Made by a program: the position numbers and the translations under genes
Assembly: GCA_028532985.1 (NCBI GenBank)
Contig: JANCIK010000004.1
Span: forward strand, 2,108,001 to 2,172,000
DNA: 64,000 nucleotides
Source: Stropharia rugosoannulata
Lineage: Eukaryota; Basidiomycota; Agaricomycetes; Agaricales; Strophariaceae
Direction of reading: 5' to 3'
Notes under the pieces: generated by a model
Told to the model about the DNA's origin: nothing
Database searches by the model: none
The model's input: only the letters and a program-made list of their open reading frames with translations
Shown here: positions 41,401 through 52,800 of the stretch, one piece after another
Numbering within the stretch: the first letter of the stretch is position 1
How the letters are laid out: the number at the start of each line of letters is the position of its first letter

Positions 41401-43127
41401 CTAGTCATCATAATCATCAGAATCGGAGCTTGAGTTGGGGTTCCAGGTGGAAGGAAGAGAGGTGCCTACTGAACTGTCGTTGTCATTGTCGAAATCAATG
41501 GGCATGTCTAATAATATTGTTCAAAACTACAGTTCAGTGTGGGTCAATGCACTTACTCATTGGTGGCAAGTCAGCATCATCACTGTGATCTTGCATGCAA
41601 TAATGATCCATGAGGGGCACAGCCGGCACATTCATGGGGGGGTTGTCTTCATCATCACTGCTGATCTCAATAATGGGTCTGGCAGCCACAGACATTGGCA
41701 GCTCATCTTCATCCTTGTCATCCTCGCCAGTGATCACAGTTGCCTGACTTGCAGGTATGTTCATAGGAGGGTCATCTTCATCTGATTTGCTATCTTCTGC
41801 TGTACTGCTTGACAGTGGCAGTGCAGTTTGGATTTCTGTGGCCAGCAGGACTGTCATCAGTGGCTCATCCTCTTCTTTGTCCACTTTGTCTGCTGGTACC
41901 TCCATTGGTGCATCATCCTCGTCTTCTAGTCTATTCCCCTACAGCACCTCCATGGGTGCATTGGACTTGTGTTCCAATGCTTCCCCTTCAGGCACCTCCA
42001 TGGGTGCATCATCCTCATTGTCAATGTCTTCACCCTCAGTCATAGGGGCATTGGCAGCCTAAGCCATTTCTGTGCTCTGCATGCCAGCTGCTGTATTCTG
42101 CTGGTGTTCCTCCTTTCAGCCATGCAGGTATTTCATCAATTCGTCCACTGATGCTGTTCTGTGTTGCAGGATCAATGTCCTGGGTTGATCTGATGGACTA
42201 GCAGTGTGTGACAAAGACAATGTGCTGCTCAATTGTGATGAGATCTGCTCTTCTGGCAGAGGGCTAATGTAGCACGGGAGAAGACAATTTCTCCCCAAGA
42301 CATTGGGGTTGGGGGCTGGCAGTGGGTAAACATATGTGGACACCGGTGGCGGGTGCAGCCTCTCCCACAGCATCTCTCTGGGCTCTTGGGGCCCACCATC
42401 CTGTCCCCTCTTGAATTCAGCCTTCAGCAGTTCAAAATAAAATGCAACCATGCGAGTTTTTTGTCCTTATGTGCGCATGGTTTGCACATCTGCTCGATAG
42501 TCATGTTGTTGCCTGCCAGTTGTCGTGCCAATCCTGGTATCTCCACATATGGCACCGGACTTCCTGGCAGATCAGGCATCAGGTTTGTTGCATCATAGAA
42601 ATCTAGCATGAATGTCAGGAGGATGTCGAAGTGATGCCAAATTGATGTGGCAGTGTCATTGTAATTGAGTAGTTCGTCAGCCGGCGCTAACCACCAGACT
42701 GGCATCATTTCTGTCATTGACAACAGGAGTTCGTCTTCACAGCACAAAAATTGGGGATCATATCCCGCTGGTAGCATGATGCCATCAGACTGCCGGGTGA
42801 TGCCATACCCATTGGAGGTGAGTTTGTCCAGCAGATACAGTTGGTACAGCCGGTAACCTTTCATGACACATGTCGAGATGTGTATCAATGTGAATTCCTG
42901 TATACAAAATCTTAATAGTATCAATGAATAGATTAATTAAAGCTTACAATCTCCTTCATTAGAAGGCAGGCATACGGGTTGCTGTGGCAAAGTTCCCTGC
43001 CTTCAATGGAGTAGTGCAATCTGCAGCAGATGCGGAACATGCACAGATATAGCAGCACATTGCACTGCACACTTTCAATATGTGCATCTTTGCTGAGCAT
43101 GGGGATAGAGCTGGCAAGGGAGGACAT
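41401..43127 (-). pseudogene. KDZ-element accessory gene with acidic PM repeats, three exons
   Basis: Exons complement(42948-43127), (41557-42897) and (41401-41507) join in phase with GT-AG introns. The first exon starts MSSLASSIPMLSKDAH. The middle has no family I recognise. The C-terminal third repeats (D/E)DDxPMxVP about seven times and includes IIEISSDDED, the form of a SUMO-interacting motif. A 1-nt loss near 42440 and in-frame stops near 42116, 42060 and 41940 show decay. A second copy of the middle part lies at 39785-40143. It probably travels with the KDZ transposon; its role is unknown. Confidence 0.65.
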
Positions 43128-43228
43128 AGTGGTTTTGAAGGGGTAATTTGGTTGTCAAGGGGGTAAAAATAAAGAGCAAGATCACTGCAGATGGGATGAT
43201 GGTAGATTGATAAGGTCACATGTATTGG

Positions 43229-44640
43229 TCAGGCCACATGATACCAATGGCTTATATAATTTACATGTGCTTTACTGAATCTGGTATCTGCCACCCTGCC
43301 TAATTCATTCCATAAATTGATCTGTGCTTGTGCATATGCTTGGAAGCCAAGTGGGTGGCATAGGAGTTGGCCAGCAGCATCATTCAATGTGTTATGGATG
43401 TGGCCAGCTGCCTCATCCCATACACACTGGCAGAGCTTCCACATATTAGCCATATGCACATAGAAGCGGACTGTCCAGTCCATTTCATGTTGGCAGAGTA
43501 GGACCTCCTCTTCCCAACACATCTTCTGTGCATGGGCATGTAGCCAATGAATATGATAGACTACATTTGTATTAGGTAAATGTTGCATGAATAAATATGA
43601 TACTCACAGTCATTAATTCTTTCCTGGTTCAGATTTCCATTGACTGCTGGCCCAATGTTGTGCTCCACCTGCCCAATCCAGGACATTCTTGCACTGCTGC
43701 CCCCTCGAGTATTTGGGTCTGTAATGGATGAACTAGTATTTGTATCAGCTTTTGACATGACTGGAAACTGTGCTTCAATGCTAGCCTGGTCATCTTCACA
43801 CCGGGCAAGACATAGCATGGACATTCTGTTCTCATTATATTTCTGCCAGTGTGTGCTGGTTGCTTGTGTGAGTAGCACAACACAATCTTGTGCACAAGTG
43901 TGGTGGGCGCCATCTGTTCTCCTAATGTCAAATGCATATAGCCAAGATTTCTGAATAATTTCTCCATGAATTGATTCTAATAAATCATCAGCATGAGCTT
44001 TCTTAATTTTCAGCTCTGTTTTCTGCAACCAGTAGAGAACAGATTTATCCTGGGCAGATGCACTGGCAGCTGTCATGAGCTCTTCAGTGATTTCAGAAGG
44101 GAATGCCATTAGCTGTCTCTCAGGGTCAGCATAACTAACTGCTTCATTCACAATCTTGCCCTCTTCATCAGTTTGTGCACCATCCAGGATGGGGACATCA
44201 TGTTCATCATTGAATGAATTCACAATATCAATGCCCATGATGTTGACTGCATTGCAAGCAAATTTGTCAAGCTGCTTGCAAAGTGTGTGCCAGCAGTGTA
44301 CCAGATCCTGATGCTGAGCCACAGTAGGATCTCGAGGCATACAGCAAACATGGGACTGCAATTCATTTCTAAATAATGAATAAATTGGCTGGTAATAATG
44401 ATTGATACTCACTGCAATTGCTCAGCTTGAATACCCTGTGAGAGCCATACAGCTTGACTGCCGGTGTCCCCATTTTTAATTTCATTCTCTGAAAGCTGCA
44501 CCTCAATTTCTTGCATGGTTGCAGCCTTCTGTACAGCCAGTTGATAAATGTCCATTGCTTCTGGCTCTTTATCTTGCTGGTGTTCAGCAGCCTCGATCTG
44601 TTCCAGCCATTCTGGGAGTTTATCTGCTGGCATACTTGCA
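43229..44640 (-). pseudogene. KDZ-type transposase, C-terminal region (N-terminus cut by Gypsy G)
   Basis: Exons complement(44413-44640), (43608-44368) and (43229-43560) join in phase through introns starting GTGAGT. The pattern KIKKAHADDLLESIHGEI...WQKYNENR, then MSWIG, then WLHAHAQKMCWEEEVLLCQHE...GFQAYAQAQ matches, as I recall it, the conserved C-terminal part of agaricomycete KDZ (Kyakuja-Dileera-Zisupton) transposases. The catalytic part would lie upstream (beyond 44641) and is replaced by the Gypsy G LTR. No stop is seen in the remaining exons. Confidence 0.65.
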
Positions 44641-44641
44641 G

Positions 44642-45852
44642 TGATGGGGCTGCTTTTTGGCTACGGGTGTAAACAGTCAGAAGGTCTGTTAGTGGGATAG
44701 CTGCATGCAGGAAACACAGAGAGACTAGAGTTGAGCCTGACTCATAGTCTATAGCTATCAGTGCACATCATGACTACAAGCACCTGTGCACACCTATTGT
44801 GAAAAGGATTGGACAGCAAACTGTACAGTTTTAAAAGTGCATAGTTTGGCCATCCATGTGAGCGATCAGGTGCATGCAGAACAGTTAAGCACCAGCCAAG
44901 TGCAGTGTGAGTACAGCTGAGCGAGTACCAAGGGTGGTGTGAAGGGCTGTGCAGACATCTCATGTATGTGCATTGCAAAGGCAGAATTTGCCTAAGTCCA
45001 CACATCATGTGACCGTGGCAGTGCGCATCAAAAGACACGCAAAAGACCAAGGGAACGAATGACATGCACGCAGCGAATGCCAAGGGGCTGGAACACTAAA
45101 GGGAAGCCTGGATGCAATGCACGGACCTTCGGCTGCATGTTGCTAGTATTTACTTTACCTTATCATTAGTACACATGCGTGCATCGCATATAAACCTGTA
45201 TCCTTGTCTATAGTAATTTAAGCAATTGTCTACCCACTAGATCTGTGTGCTGGGTTCTGTCCCAGGCCGTCAGCAGGTTGTGTTTAGCTTTTGTTAGGGT
45301 CTTAACTGTGAAGTATTTGTGAATTATAGAAGTTTTGGATAGCTTCTGGCCACTGGGTCATTTGAAGAGCTCAGTGAGGAGTCAGTACAACTGTGTACAG
45401 AAACTTGCACTGTAGTGTTCAGACTGTGAGACTGCACTGCCAGGTGAAAGACTTTGGAGAGTCTTGGATTTCTGGACTTTGGAGAGTCCGCACATTGAAC
45501 GAGGTCACCAGACCCTGAAGTGTGCTCAGCAAAGCCATTCGCTAAAAACAACTTATTTCATATATCATTTTGCCTAGCACATGCCTCTGGCAACTGGACT
45601 CTATCTGAGATTTACTAGAATTAAACCCCTCCTTACAAACAAACTTGCAGGCACTACTTGCTATTACAAAGACTAGAGGACATGAGGTGCGTGCATTGCA
45701 TGCCCAGAACGGGAACCAGGGCAGAGCATAGATTAAACTAGCCATTTAGTTGAGGGCATTTGCTTGATCTAAGGGATAGGATCTCGCTCTGCTAGGTGTG
45801 TGTGTGTGTTGTGTTTTGCAATTTCGAGTCTAGCTATGCAGTAGACCTCTCA
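44642..45852 (+). repeat. 5' LTR of Gypsy G (1,211 bp)
   Basis: It starts TGATGGGGCTGC and ends GTAGACCTCTCA. It aligns end to end with the inverted LTR at 53331-54544. Many CpGs of that LTR appear here as TpG or CpA. It is inserted in the KDZ gene. Confidence 0.9.
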
Positions 45853-45854
45853 TC

Positions 45855-45871
45855 TGGAGCCCACCGTGAGG
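45855..45871 (+). promoter_or_regulatory. Gypsy G primer-binding site
   Basis: TGGAGCCCACCGTGAGG lies 2 nt after the LTR, the usual position and TGG start for priming by the 3' CCA end of a tRNA. I cannot name the tRNA with certainty. Confidence 0.6.
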
Positions 45872-45952
45872 GCAAGGTTCAGAAATCTCATTTAGTGTTT
45901 CAGGAACTACAGCTTGCACCTATTACAATAAATTACAAAAATTTCAAATAAA

Positions 45953-47155
45953 ATGGGGACAAGTAACAAGCAAGGCAAATTTCCTGCACCTTCATCACTC
46001 ACCAAGCCAGAAGAAGCCAGACCATCCTTTGGAACAGTGCCTTCACGTGAGAGAACCACAAGGAGCAAGAAAGACACTGAGCTGGTAGAGCTGTTGGTCA
46101 TTACACCAATGCGAGATAGAAAAGCAAAGAAAAGAGTGAGGGAGGAAGTGCAGTTGCAGATCGAGACTCAGGGATTAGTGCAGCACACCCCAGGTGCGCT
46201 CACCGAAAGCAACTCGGAGTTAAGAGTAGGGACTAGTGGATTTTGGGGACCACCATCTGGCATCAAAACAGAAGACCAATTAGTGGACAGTGATATTACA
46301 CTCAAAACCGCACCATTTGGTACTTCTGATAGCCAAGCTACCCAAGACACCCCTCCTCCATTCTCGGAAGTATTTGGGACTGCTAAGACATCCGCGCAGC
46401 ACACGGCGGAAAATAGCGAAAGTGAGGCAGAGCGCGTAGCGAGAGATATATTTGGAGGAGACTTGTCAGATCTCTCAGAAAGCGAATGAAATACACCCCC
46501 ACAAGAATCAGAAACTATGCCTACAGATATGTCCATGCCAGTATGCGGTGCACATGGTGCACCAAGCTTCGATCCTGCTGCAGAGCACGATGAGCTGCTG
46601 AGGTACTTCGAGGACCTGGAGGATTGGTTTAAGCGCACAGAGGTGACGGAGGATGATGAGAAGAGAGGATATGTAATCAAATATGTACCCATGCAGACAG
46701 CAGAGGAGTGGAAGAATTTACCAGGTTATGATACCAAGGGGTATGTGGAGCTCAAGAAAATGATTCTCAATGAGTACCCGGAGGTGATCAGCATTCAGAC
46801 AGGGTCCATTGCACAGCTCAAGAAGCTCTGCAAGGAGAATCAGCACATCTCAGAGGAAGACCTCCAGGTGTTGCTGGACTTCAAGCGTGTGTTCTTGGCT
46901 GAGGCTGCTAAGCTCACGAAGGTGCCTACCCTGCTCGCGAATCATACCTTGATGACTTACTTCACCAATAGTCTCACTGCAGGGTTCAGGGATTGATTGT
47001 TTAATAAACTGGACATTGATTACACAACACGTGCATTGTTTGACAAGTTCTTAACTGAGTGCAATATACAGTTCACCACACCTACTGGGGTGACGGTAGA
47101 AGTGTGCAACAAGGACATGTACCTGCTCAAACAAGTAGCTGAGATGGCAGAACAT
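45953..47155 (+). pseudogene. Gypsy G Gag
   Basis: One frame from ATG 45953 with TGA stops at 46487 and 46994, both compatible with CGA to TGA decay. The N-terminal third is basic then acidic and disordered. The core (EHDELLRYFEDLEDWFKR ... YDTKGYVELKKMI) looks like a retrotransposon Gag capsid domain. It ends abruptly at the inversion junction near 47155. Confidence 0.75.
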
Positions 47156-47655
47156 CACATTGCTCTCCGTGAGGATCTCGAACGGCCTGCCCAAGAGCAC
47201 CTCATAAGCCGCTGCGCTGATGACATGCACTTGTAAGTACACTGTCAGCCCGTCAAACACAAATGGTACGTTGCACACTAAGCCCTTGGTGGATTCCACC
47301 TGCTTATTCATGCTCTGCATCCGTATAGTGAAGTCCAGGTCCCAACTAAGTCCTAAGTGCTCAGCAGTGTCCTGTGCCATTGACACAATCTGCGACCCAC
47401 TGTCGAGCAACATCTCCATGTGTCCCTTGCTGTTGATGAGGGGAAATACTGCCTTTAGATGGTGCAATTTGTGCACCACAATAAGTCCCTTAGGCTTTTC
47501 GCCTGGCTGCAGAGTCGAGACATACTGCTCGTACGGGTCTTCCATGATGATGGTCCCCGGTTGCAGTCCACTGCGCTCATCTGAGCAAGTAAGGAAAGTG
47601 GCCACTGGTAGCTCATCCATCTGCATAAACTCCTCTTCCTCTTCTTCTTCTGCAT
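47155..47655 (-). pseudogene. Gypsy protease fragment, inverted
   Basis: Minus-strand retropepsin: LLDSGSQIV near 47398 and LLGRPFEILTESN near 47190. An acidic stretch (EEEEEEEF) precedes it. On the left it meets the Gag of the opposite strand; on the right the AAAGACT-rich element cuts it. Confidence 0.82.
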
Positions 47656-48684
47656 CAGGAAAACCACTTTTTGGAAAAGAGACTTTTTGAGACACCCATG
47701 TGTCTCTTGGGAAATTTAGTGTCTTTTTGAGACATCAATATGTCTTTTGGTGAATTTTATGTCTTTTTTATACTTTTAAAGGTCTCCTAGAGACTTTAGG
47801 GAAATATGTAATTCTTCCAATGTCTTTTTAGGTCTTTTTATGTCTTTTAAAGTCTTTCAATTTTTTTAAGTATTTAAATGTATTGATGTAATTGCATAAA
47901 TCTTTTTATGTCTCTAAAAGATTGTAGAAATGTCTCATAAAGTGTATTAAAAAGCTACAAAAAGACTCAAAAATACATTTAAAGACATAAGAACCTGGGA
48001 AAAAATTAACTTATGAATAGCTATTGTCAACTATTACTTGTAATCTAAATTGTAGGTCTTATATAAAATACATCTGAACATGACTAAATTCAATGACTTG
48101 TGATGTAATAAATTAATGTAGTCTAGAGCTCTACCATCACATTTAACCTGCAGTGAGCCTATATACCCAGGCACATGGTGTAGGGGAAAGTATGCTGGTT
48201 TTAAGTCATGCATGAAGCTGTTGGTTCAATTCCTGGCAAATGCAAATTATTTCCACAACATAAGTTCCCCTTTCTATTGTACCCAAGTTAATGTGATGGT
48301 TTATTTGCCATTGTATGTCTATGTAATGTGCTGACTAATATAATTACTTCATGACAAATCTTAAGTACAATTTAAATATACCTAATTACAAATACAATCT
48401 ATTCTATATAGTAGTGATTTGGCTAAGATGAGGTCATATTTTTAATGTTTTTATCAAGCAAAAATGTAACATTAAAAGACATTTAGAGACATCTAGAGAC
48501 ATTATGAACACATAAAAAGACATTAAAGAGACTCCTAGAGACATAAAAAAGTCTTTAAAAGTTTGATACCTGGAGACTTTGCTTTAAAAGTCTCCTAGAG
48601 ACCCAGGTCTCCTGGGGTCTTATTAAGTCTTTTTGAGTCTTTTTAAAAAATTAAAAGACTTTTTTCAAAAAAGTGTTTTTCCTG
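47656..48684. mobile_element. AAAGACT-rich inverted-repeat element, 1,029 bp
   Basis: The ends CAGGAAAA...CACTTTTT and AAAAAGTGTTTTTCCTG are inverted. The body is very AT-rich with many repeats of AAAGACT/AGTCTTT and GAGACTTT, and no ORF. It is a MITE-like non-autonomous element. The right ~128 bp recur at 31507-31633. Target duplication is unclear (CAT/ATG only). Confidence 0.75.
48168..48240 (+). other. tRNA-like sequence with RNA polymerase III A and B boxes
   Basis: TGGTGTAGGGG (48176-48186) fits the A-box consensus and GGTTCAATTCC (48223-48233) the B box, at tRNA-like spacing. Arms do not pair well enough for a functional tRNA, so it is a tRNA relic or SINE head inside the AT-rich element. 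Confidence 0.35.
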
Positions 48685-48876
48685 ATGTTGGGTCCTACTG
48701 AGTGTTCAAAAGGCCTGGCATGTGGTAGGGAAATGGAATCTTGCATGGCCTTGTTTGTAGCCAAGGGCGGGACAAGGACAGGTCGTCCTGCGGCAAGTAA
48801 ATTTTCCTTGATCATCCCATCCTCCTGCATCTTCGACGCATACTTCCTCCTTCACGATCCATCCCGACTTGCTGCC

Positions 48877-49496
48877 ATGCCTCGCATTTCCGAAGACCAT
48901 GAAGACAAAGAGGAAGAGTATTCCAGCCATCACAGTGATGTTGATGTGGAGGCTGCAGAAGAATGTCCATCAGCCACACACAAGCGGGCATGCTCACCAG
49001 AACTAGATGAAGGCATGATATCTTTCTTTTTTCTTACTCACCAATAGCCAGGCATCATCCTGACTATTCTTTAGGATCTGATCACCATCCGGATACTTCT
49101 GCGAAAAATTTCAAGCGTTCTCAATGTGAGCATAAGCCATCCAAGAAGAAAGTAGCCATAGGTAAGTGCCTGCTTAACGTTGTATGACATTACTGATGAT
49201 GTATCGTGGTGTACTAGATGAAGACAGTGTCGAGTCTATGTTGAAAAAGATTTCCAAGTTGAAGAAAGAAGTCACACGTATTCACAAGTCAAAGTTGTTG
49301 AAAAACAAAAAGGACTCTGAAGGAGACAATGAGCCCAAAAACGAAGAGGCCTTGGAACCGGAGTATGCGGATGGATTCACCCCAGCAGTGAGTACAACAT
49401 CTATGTATGCAGTATGGCAGTCTCATAGTTTACAGTTCAAGCTTTTACTGGTCACTTCACGGTCCAGTTCAAAAGACTCAATTTCTGAGTCCAAGG
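48877..49496 (+). CDS. Spliced gene of unknown function, 3' truncated by Copia E
   Basis: ATG 48877. Exons 48877-49012, 49075-49161 and 49218-49387 join in phase: an acidic N-terminus (MPRISEDHEDKEEEY), then SDHHPDTSAKNFKRS, then a Lys-rich coiled segment (ESMLKKISKLKKEVTRIHK). The first intron has a GC donor (GCATGA), the second GTAAGT, and a third donor GTGAGT follows at 49388. The rest is removed by the Copia E LTR at 49497. It is a charged, probably nuclear protein; I do not recognise the family. Confidence 0.5.
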
Positions 49497-49890
49497 TGTA
49501 GAGAACTGAATACAAGTGAATACTGTGACCTCAGTGTATGGGAGAACAACTTTTATTTATGTACCTGAATACAAGTGAATACTGTGACCTGTATGCATAG
49601 TCAGATACTTGATAAGTAATGAATGAACAGGGAAATCACCTCAGCGTATGGGAGAACGACTGAGGTGTTCGAAAACGAGTGTAGGTATAAATAAATAGTC
49701 AGATCTCGGAAAGAGTATGCGAAGAACTTGCGTAGTATGATGTGCATTGAACAGTAAAGGAAGGAAAAGGTACAAAGTGTGAGTTGATAAATGAGAATGA
49801 TTGTGTGATGATGAAGTAGAAGAATGATACATAAGACGAAGACTGGTGCAATCACTGATGTACGAAAACGGAAAGTTATGTACTTCAACA
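49497..49890 (-). repeat. 3' LTR of Copia E (394 bp)
   Basis: On the minus strand it runs TGTTGAAGTACATAAC to TTCTCTACA. CTGAATACAAGTGAATACTG occurs twice (near 49505 and 49567), showing an internal duplication. Confidence 0.85.
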
Positions 49891-49897
49891 CGCCCCC

Positions 49898-52800
49898 TCA
49901 ATGCACAACAAGACCAAGGCGCTGAATGGAATCAATGAAAACTTGACGAGAAAGGGGTTTGGTTAGAATATCAGCAGGATTGGTACGACCAGGAGTGTGA
50001 ATAATAGCAAAAGTGCGGGATTTGATATGAGAGCGTACGAAATGATAACGAATGTCAATGTGTTTAGCCCGACTGTGTGAAGAATCGTTTTCGCAGAGGG
50101 AACGTGCGCCTTCATTGTCGGTGAATATCGACAGGGCTGAGGGACAGTCAATGTGAAGAAAGGTGAGTGAAGAGCGAAGCCAGATTCCTTCTTGAATGCA
50201 GCGCGTGATGGCGACATACTCAGACTCTGTAGAAGAGACGGCCACGCACGTTTGGGACTTTGAAGACCAGCTAATGGGCCCACCGGCCATGTACCAAACG
50301 AAGCCAGAGATAGATGCATGTGTTGATTTGTTGCCAGCCCAGTCAGCGTCAACATAGCAGGTAAGGGGAAGATCTTTATCCATGCCCCCATAGTGGAGAC
50401 GTAGAGAGCGCGTGCCAGCGAGGTAATGCCGGAGGAGGCGCTTTCCCGCAGCATAATGACAAGGTTGAGGCTTAGAGCAATGTTGAGAGAGCAACAAAAC
50501 AGCCACTGAGATATCAGGTCGAGAATAGTGCTGAAGGAAGAGGAGGGAACCGACAAGACGTTGAAAGGCATGAGTGAGGTTAGAAACAAAAGGATAGATG
50601 TCAGTGTCGTGGCCGAAAGGAAAGTTTGCGTCGAGTGGGGTTGAGACTGGGTTGCAATTAACTAAGCTGTATTCCTCGAGCAATGAATCTATGTATAAGC
50701 TTTGATGAAGCCATAGTTCAGATGTAGCAAGATCGCACTCAAATTGAACACCTAAAAACGACTTAACAGGCCCAAGGTCTTTGATGCCGAATGCCTTCCC
50801 AATTTCGCACTTGATGTGAGTAAGAAACATTTTCGAGTTGCAGCCTGCAAGGCCATTGTTGACGTGCATGGCAAGAATGCAGTGAACGGCTGATCCATTC
50901 CAGGTTTGACGAAAAATAAAAACGGCATGATTGAATTCAGAGTGTGTAAAACCCAGTTTGCGAAGTACTTCACAAAGTAGCAGATACCAGACGCATGATG
51001 CTTGTTTCAACCCATACAAGGATTTCTTTAGACGCCAAATCGAGGTCAACAAGGATGTTGCAGATACAAACCCAGGAGGCTGCTTCATATAAATTACTTT
51101 GGACAAATCGCCCCACAGAAAGGCACGAGTTGCATCGAAACAATCGAGCTGCCATCCCTGAGACACTGCATAGACTGCGATGAGACGAACACTGACTGAC
51201 TTAGCTACAGGCGCAAATGTGTCGGAGTAGTCAATCATGGGGATTTGTGAGAAACCTTGCGCAATGAGGCAACCTTTTGGGGAAGGAGGAGAGCCATCGT
51301 CGGCAAGTTTGAATTCAAACACCCATCTGTTGCCAATAGCATGTCGCCCGGCTGGTAAGTCCTCTTCCACGTAGACTCCCATCGATTTGAGCATAGACAG
51401 TTCCTTATTGACAACTGTCTTCCATACCTCGAAGTCAGAGCGTGCCATAGCCTCAGCATATGTAGCTGGCGGCACAGACATGTCATAAGTTGCGGAGGAT
51501 GGGTGACGACAAATGTCACTGCAAATTGATAGGAGGACGGTCTCGCAGAACGTGTCAGCATCACGCATGAGATACTCCTCTGCGTCGAGAGATAATGCAG
51601 AGAATTCGAGAGGGGCAGACTGATACAGAGGAGATGAGAACATGTCGGTGTTACATAGGCCAACAAATGGGTTTTCAGGATCATCAAGAGAGGCAGTGCT
51701 GACTGGAGGAGTGCGGTGCAAGGATTGTGAGGTGATGGAAGGAGATTTACTGCGAATACGTTCTCGATGCTCCTTTTGCGCCTTAATCAAGTTGTCCAGG
51801 AAAGCACCCTTCTCCGTGCGGTGGCGCTCACGAGATGAGGCTCGCACAGGACGAATGGGTTGGCTGTCAGATGGTGGGGACGGAGCAGAGGGAACTGACG
51901 ACAATTGAAGTGAAGAAGGAGTGGGTGGTTGAACAAGAATATCAGGAATTTCCGCAGGATTGCGGTCAAGAAGAGGTGTTTCAGACATCGGAATGGGTGC
52001 AAGATTTAGATCAGCTGATAGGCGAGCAAGAACAGACGGCAAGAAAGGAAGCAAGGTGAAATCTATTGGAGTTGCAGGTGGAGAATGAGCAGGTTTATAG
52101 GGTATATTTTCGTCGAAGATGACATTAGTTGAATCAAAGAAATGACCCGTTTTGATATCACGAACGCAATAGCCACGTCCACCAGGAGGATGGCCCATAA
52201 ATAGACACTCCACAGATTTGATACCGAGTTTGGATTGCTATTCCAAAGGAACATGAGTGAAGCAGCGTAGACCCCAGATGCATAAGTGAGTCAAGTTCGG
52301 CTTGCAACCGTGCATGAGTTCAAAAGGAGTGACACCTGTGGAAGATGAAACTGTGATGTTGACAAGATAGCAGGCAGTGAGAGCAGCTTTGCCCCAGTAG
52401 GTAAGAGGGAGCTGAGCCATGATCATCATGGCTAGCATGCGTTCTTGTAGGGTCCGCAGAATATGCTCGGCCTCGCCATTCATCCAGTGTTCTGTTTGCA
52501 GAGTAACATCCAGGAATATACCTTCCTCTGTGAGGTAACAACTGAATTCCGCCTTCCACTCTGGTCCACCATCGCATCGAAACTCCTTGATCTTTGCCCC
52601 GGTTTTCCTTTCCCACTTTGCCTGCATAATTTTGAAGGCCTCCAGTGTATGCACCGGTTCTCTGTCTGCAAGCAGCTGAACATTGATGATTTTCAGGTGA
52701 GAGTCTCAAAAGGCAACAAAATAGCGCTTATGATGCGGAGTTTGGACAGGGAAAGGACCGCAGATGTCACCTACAATACGCTCGAGAGGACCAGGACAAG

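Larger units (their letters stand above)
45853..47655 (+). mobile_element. Gypsy G internal region, rearranged
   Basis: Gag runs rightward to about 47155; there the sequence switches to the protease region of a Gypsy element in the opposite orientation (47155-47655). Beyond 47656 it is cut by an inverted-repeat element. RT and integrase of this copy are absent. Confidence 0.8.

Noticed and set aside
45550..45745. ORFs within the Gypsy G and F LTRs (e.g. MASLIYALPWFPFWACNART)
   Set aside because: They lie in LTR sequence conserved as DNA between copies, not as protein; indels between copies break the frames.
48168..48240. Functional tRNA gene
   Set aside because: A and B boxes fit, but acceptor and T stems do not pair acceptably; kept only as tRNA-like.
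47700..48680. AAAGACT repeats as satellite or telomere-like DNA
   Set aside because: The words are irregular in spacing and bounded by inverted ends, so a MITE-like element explains them better.
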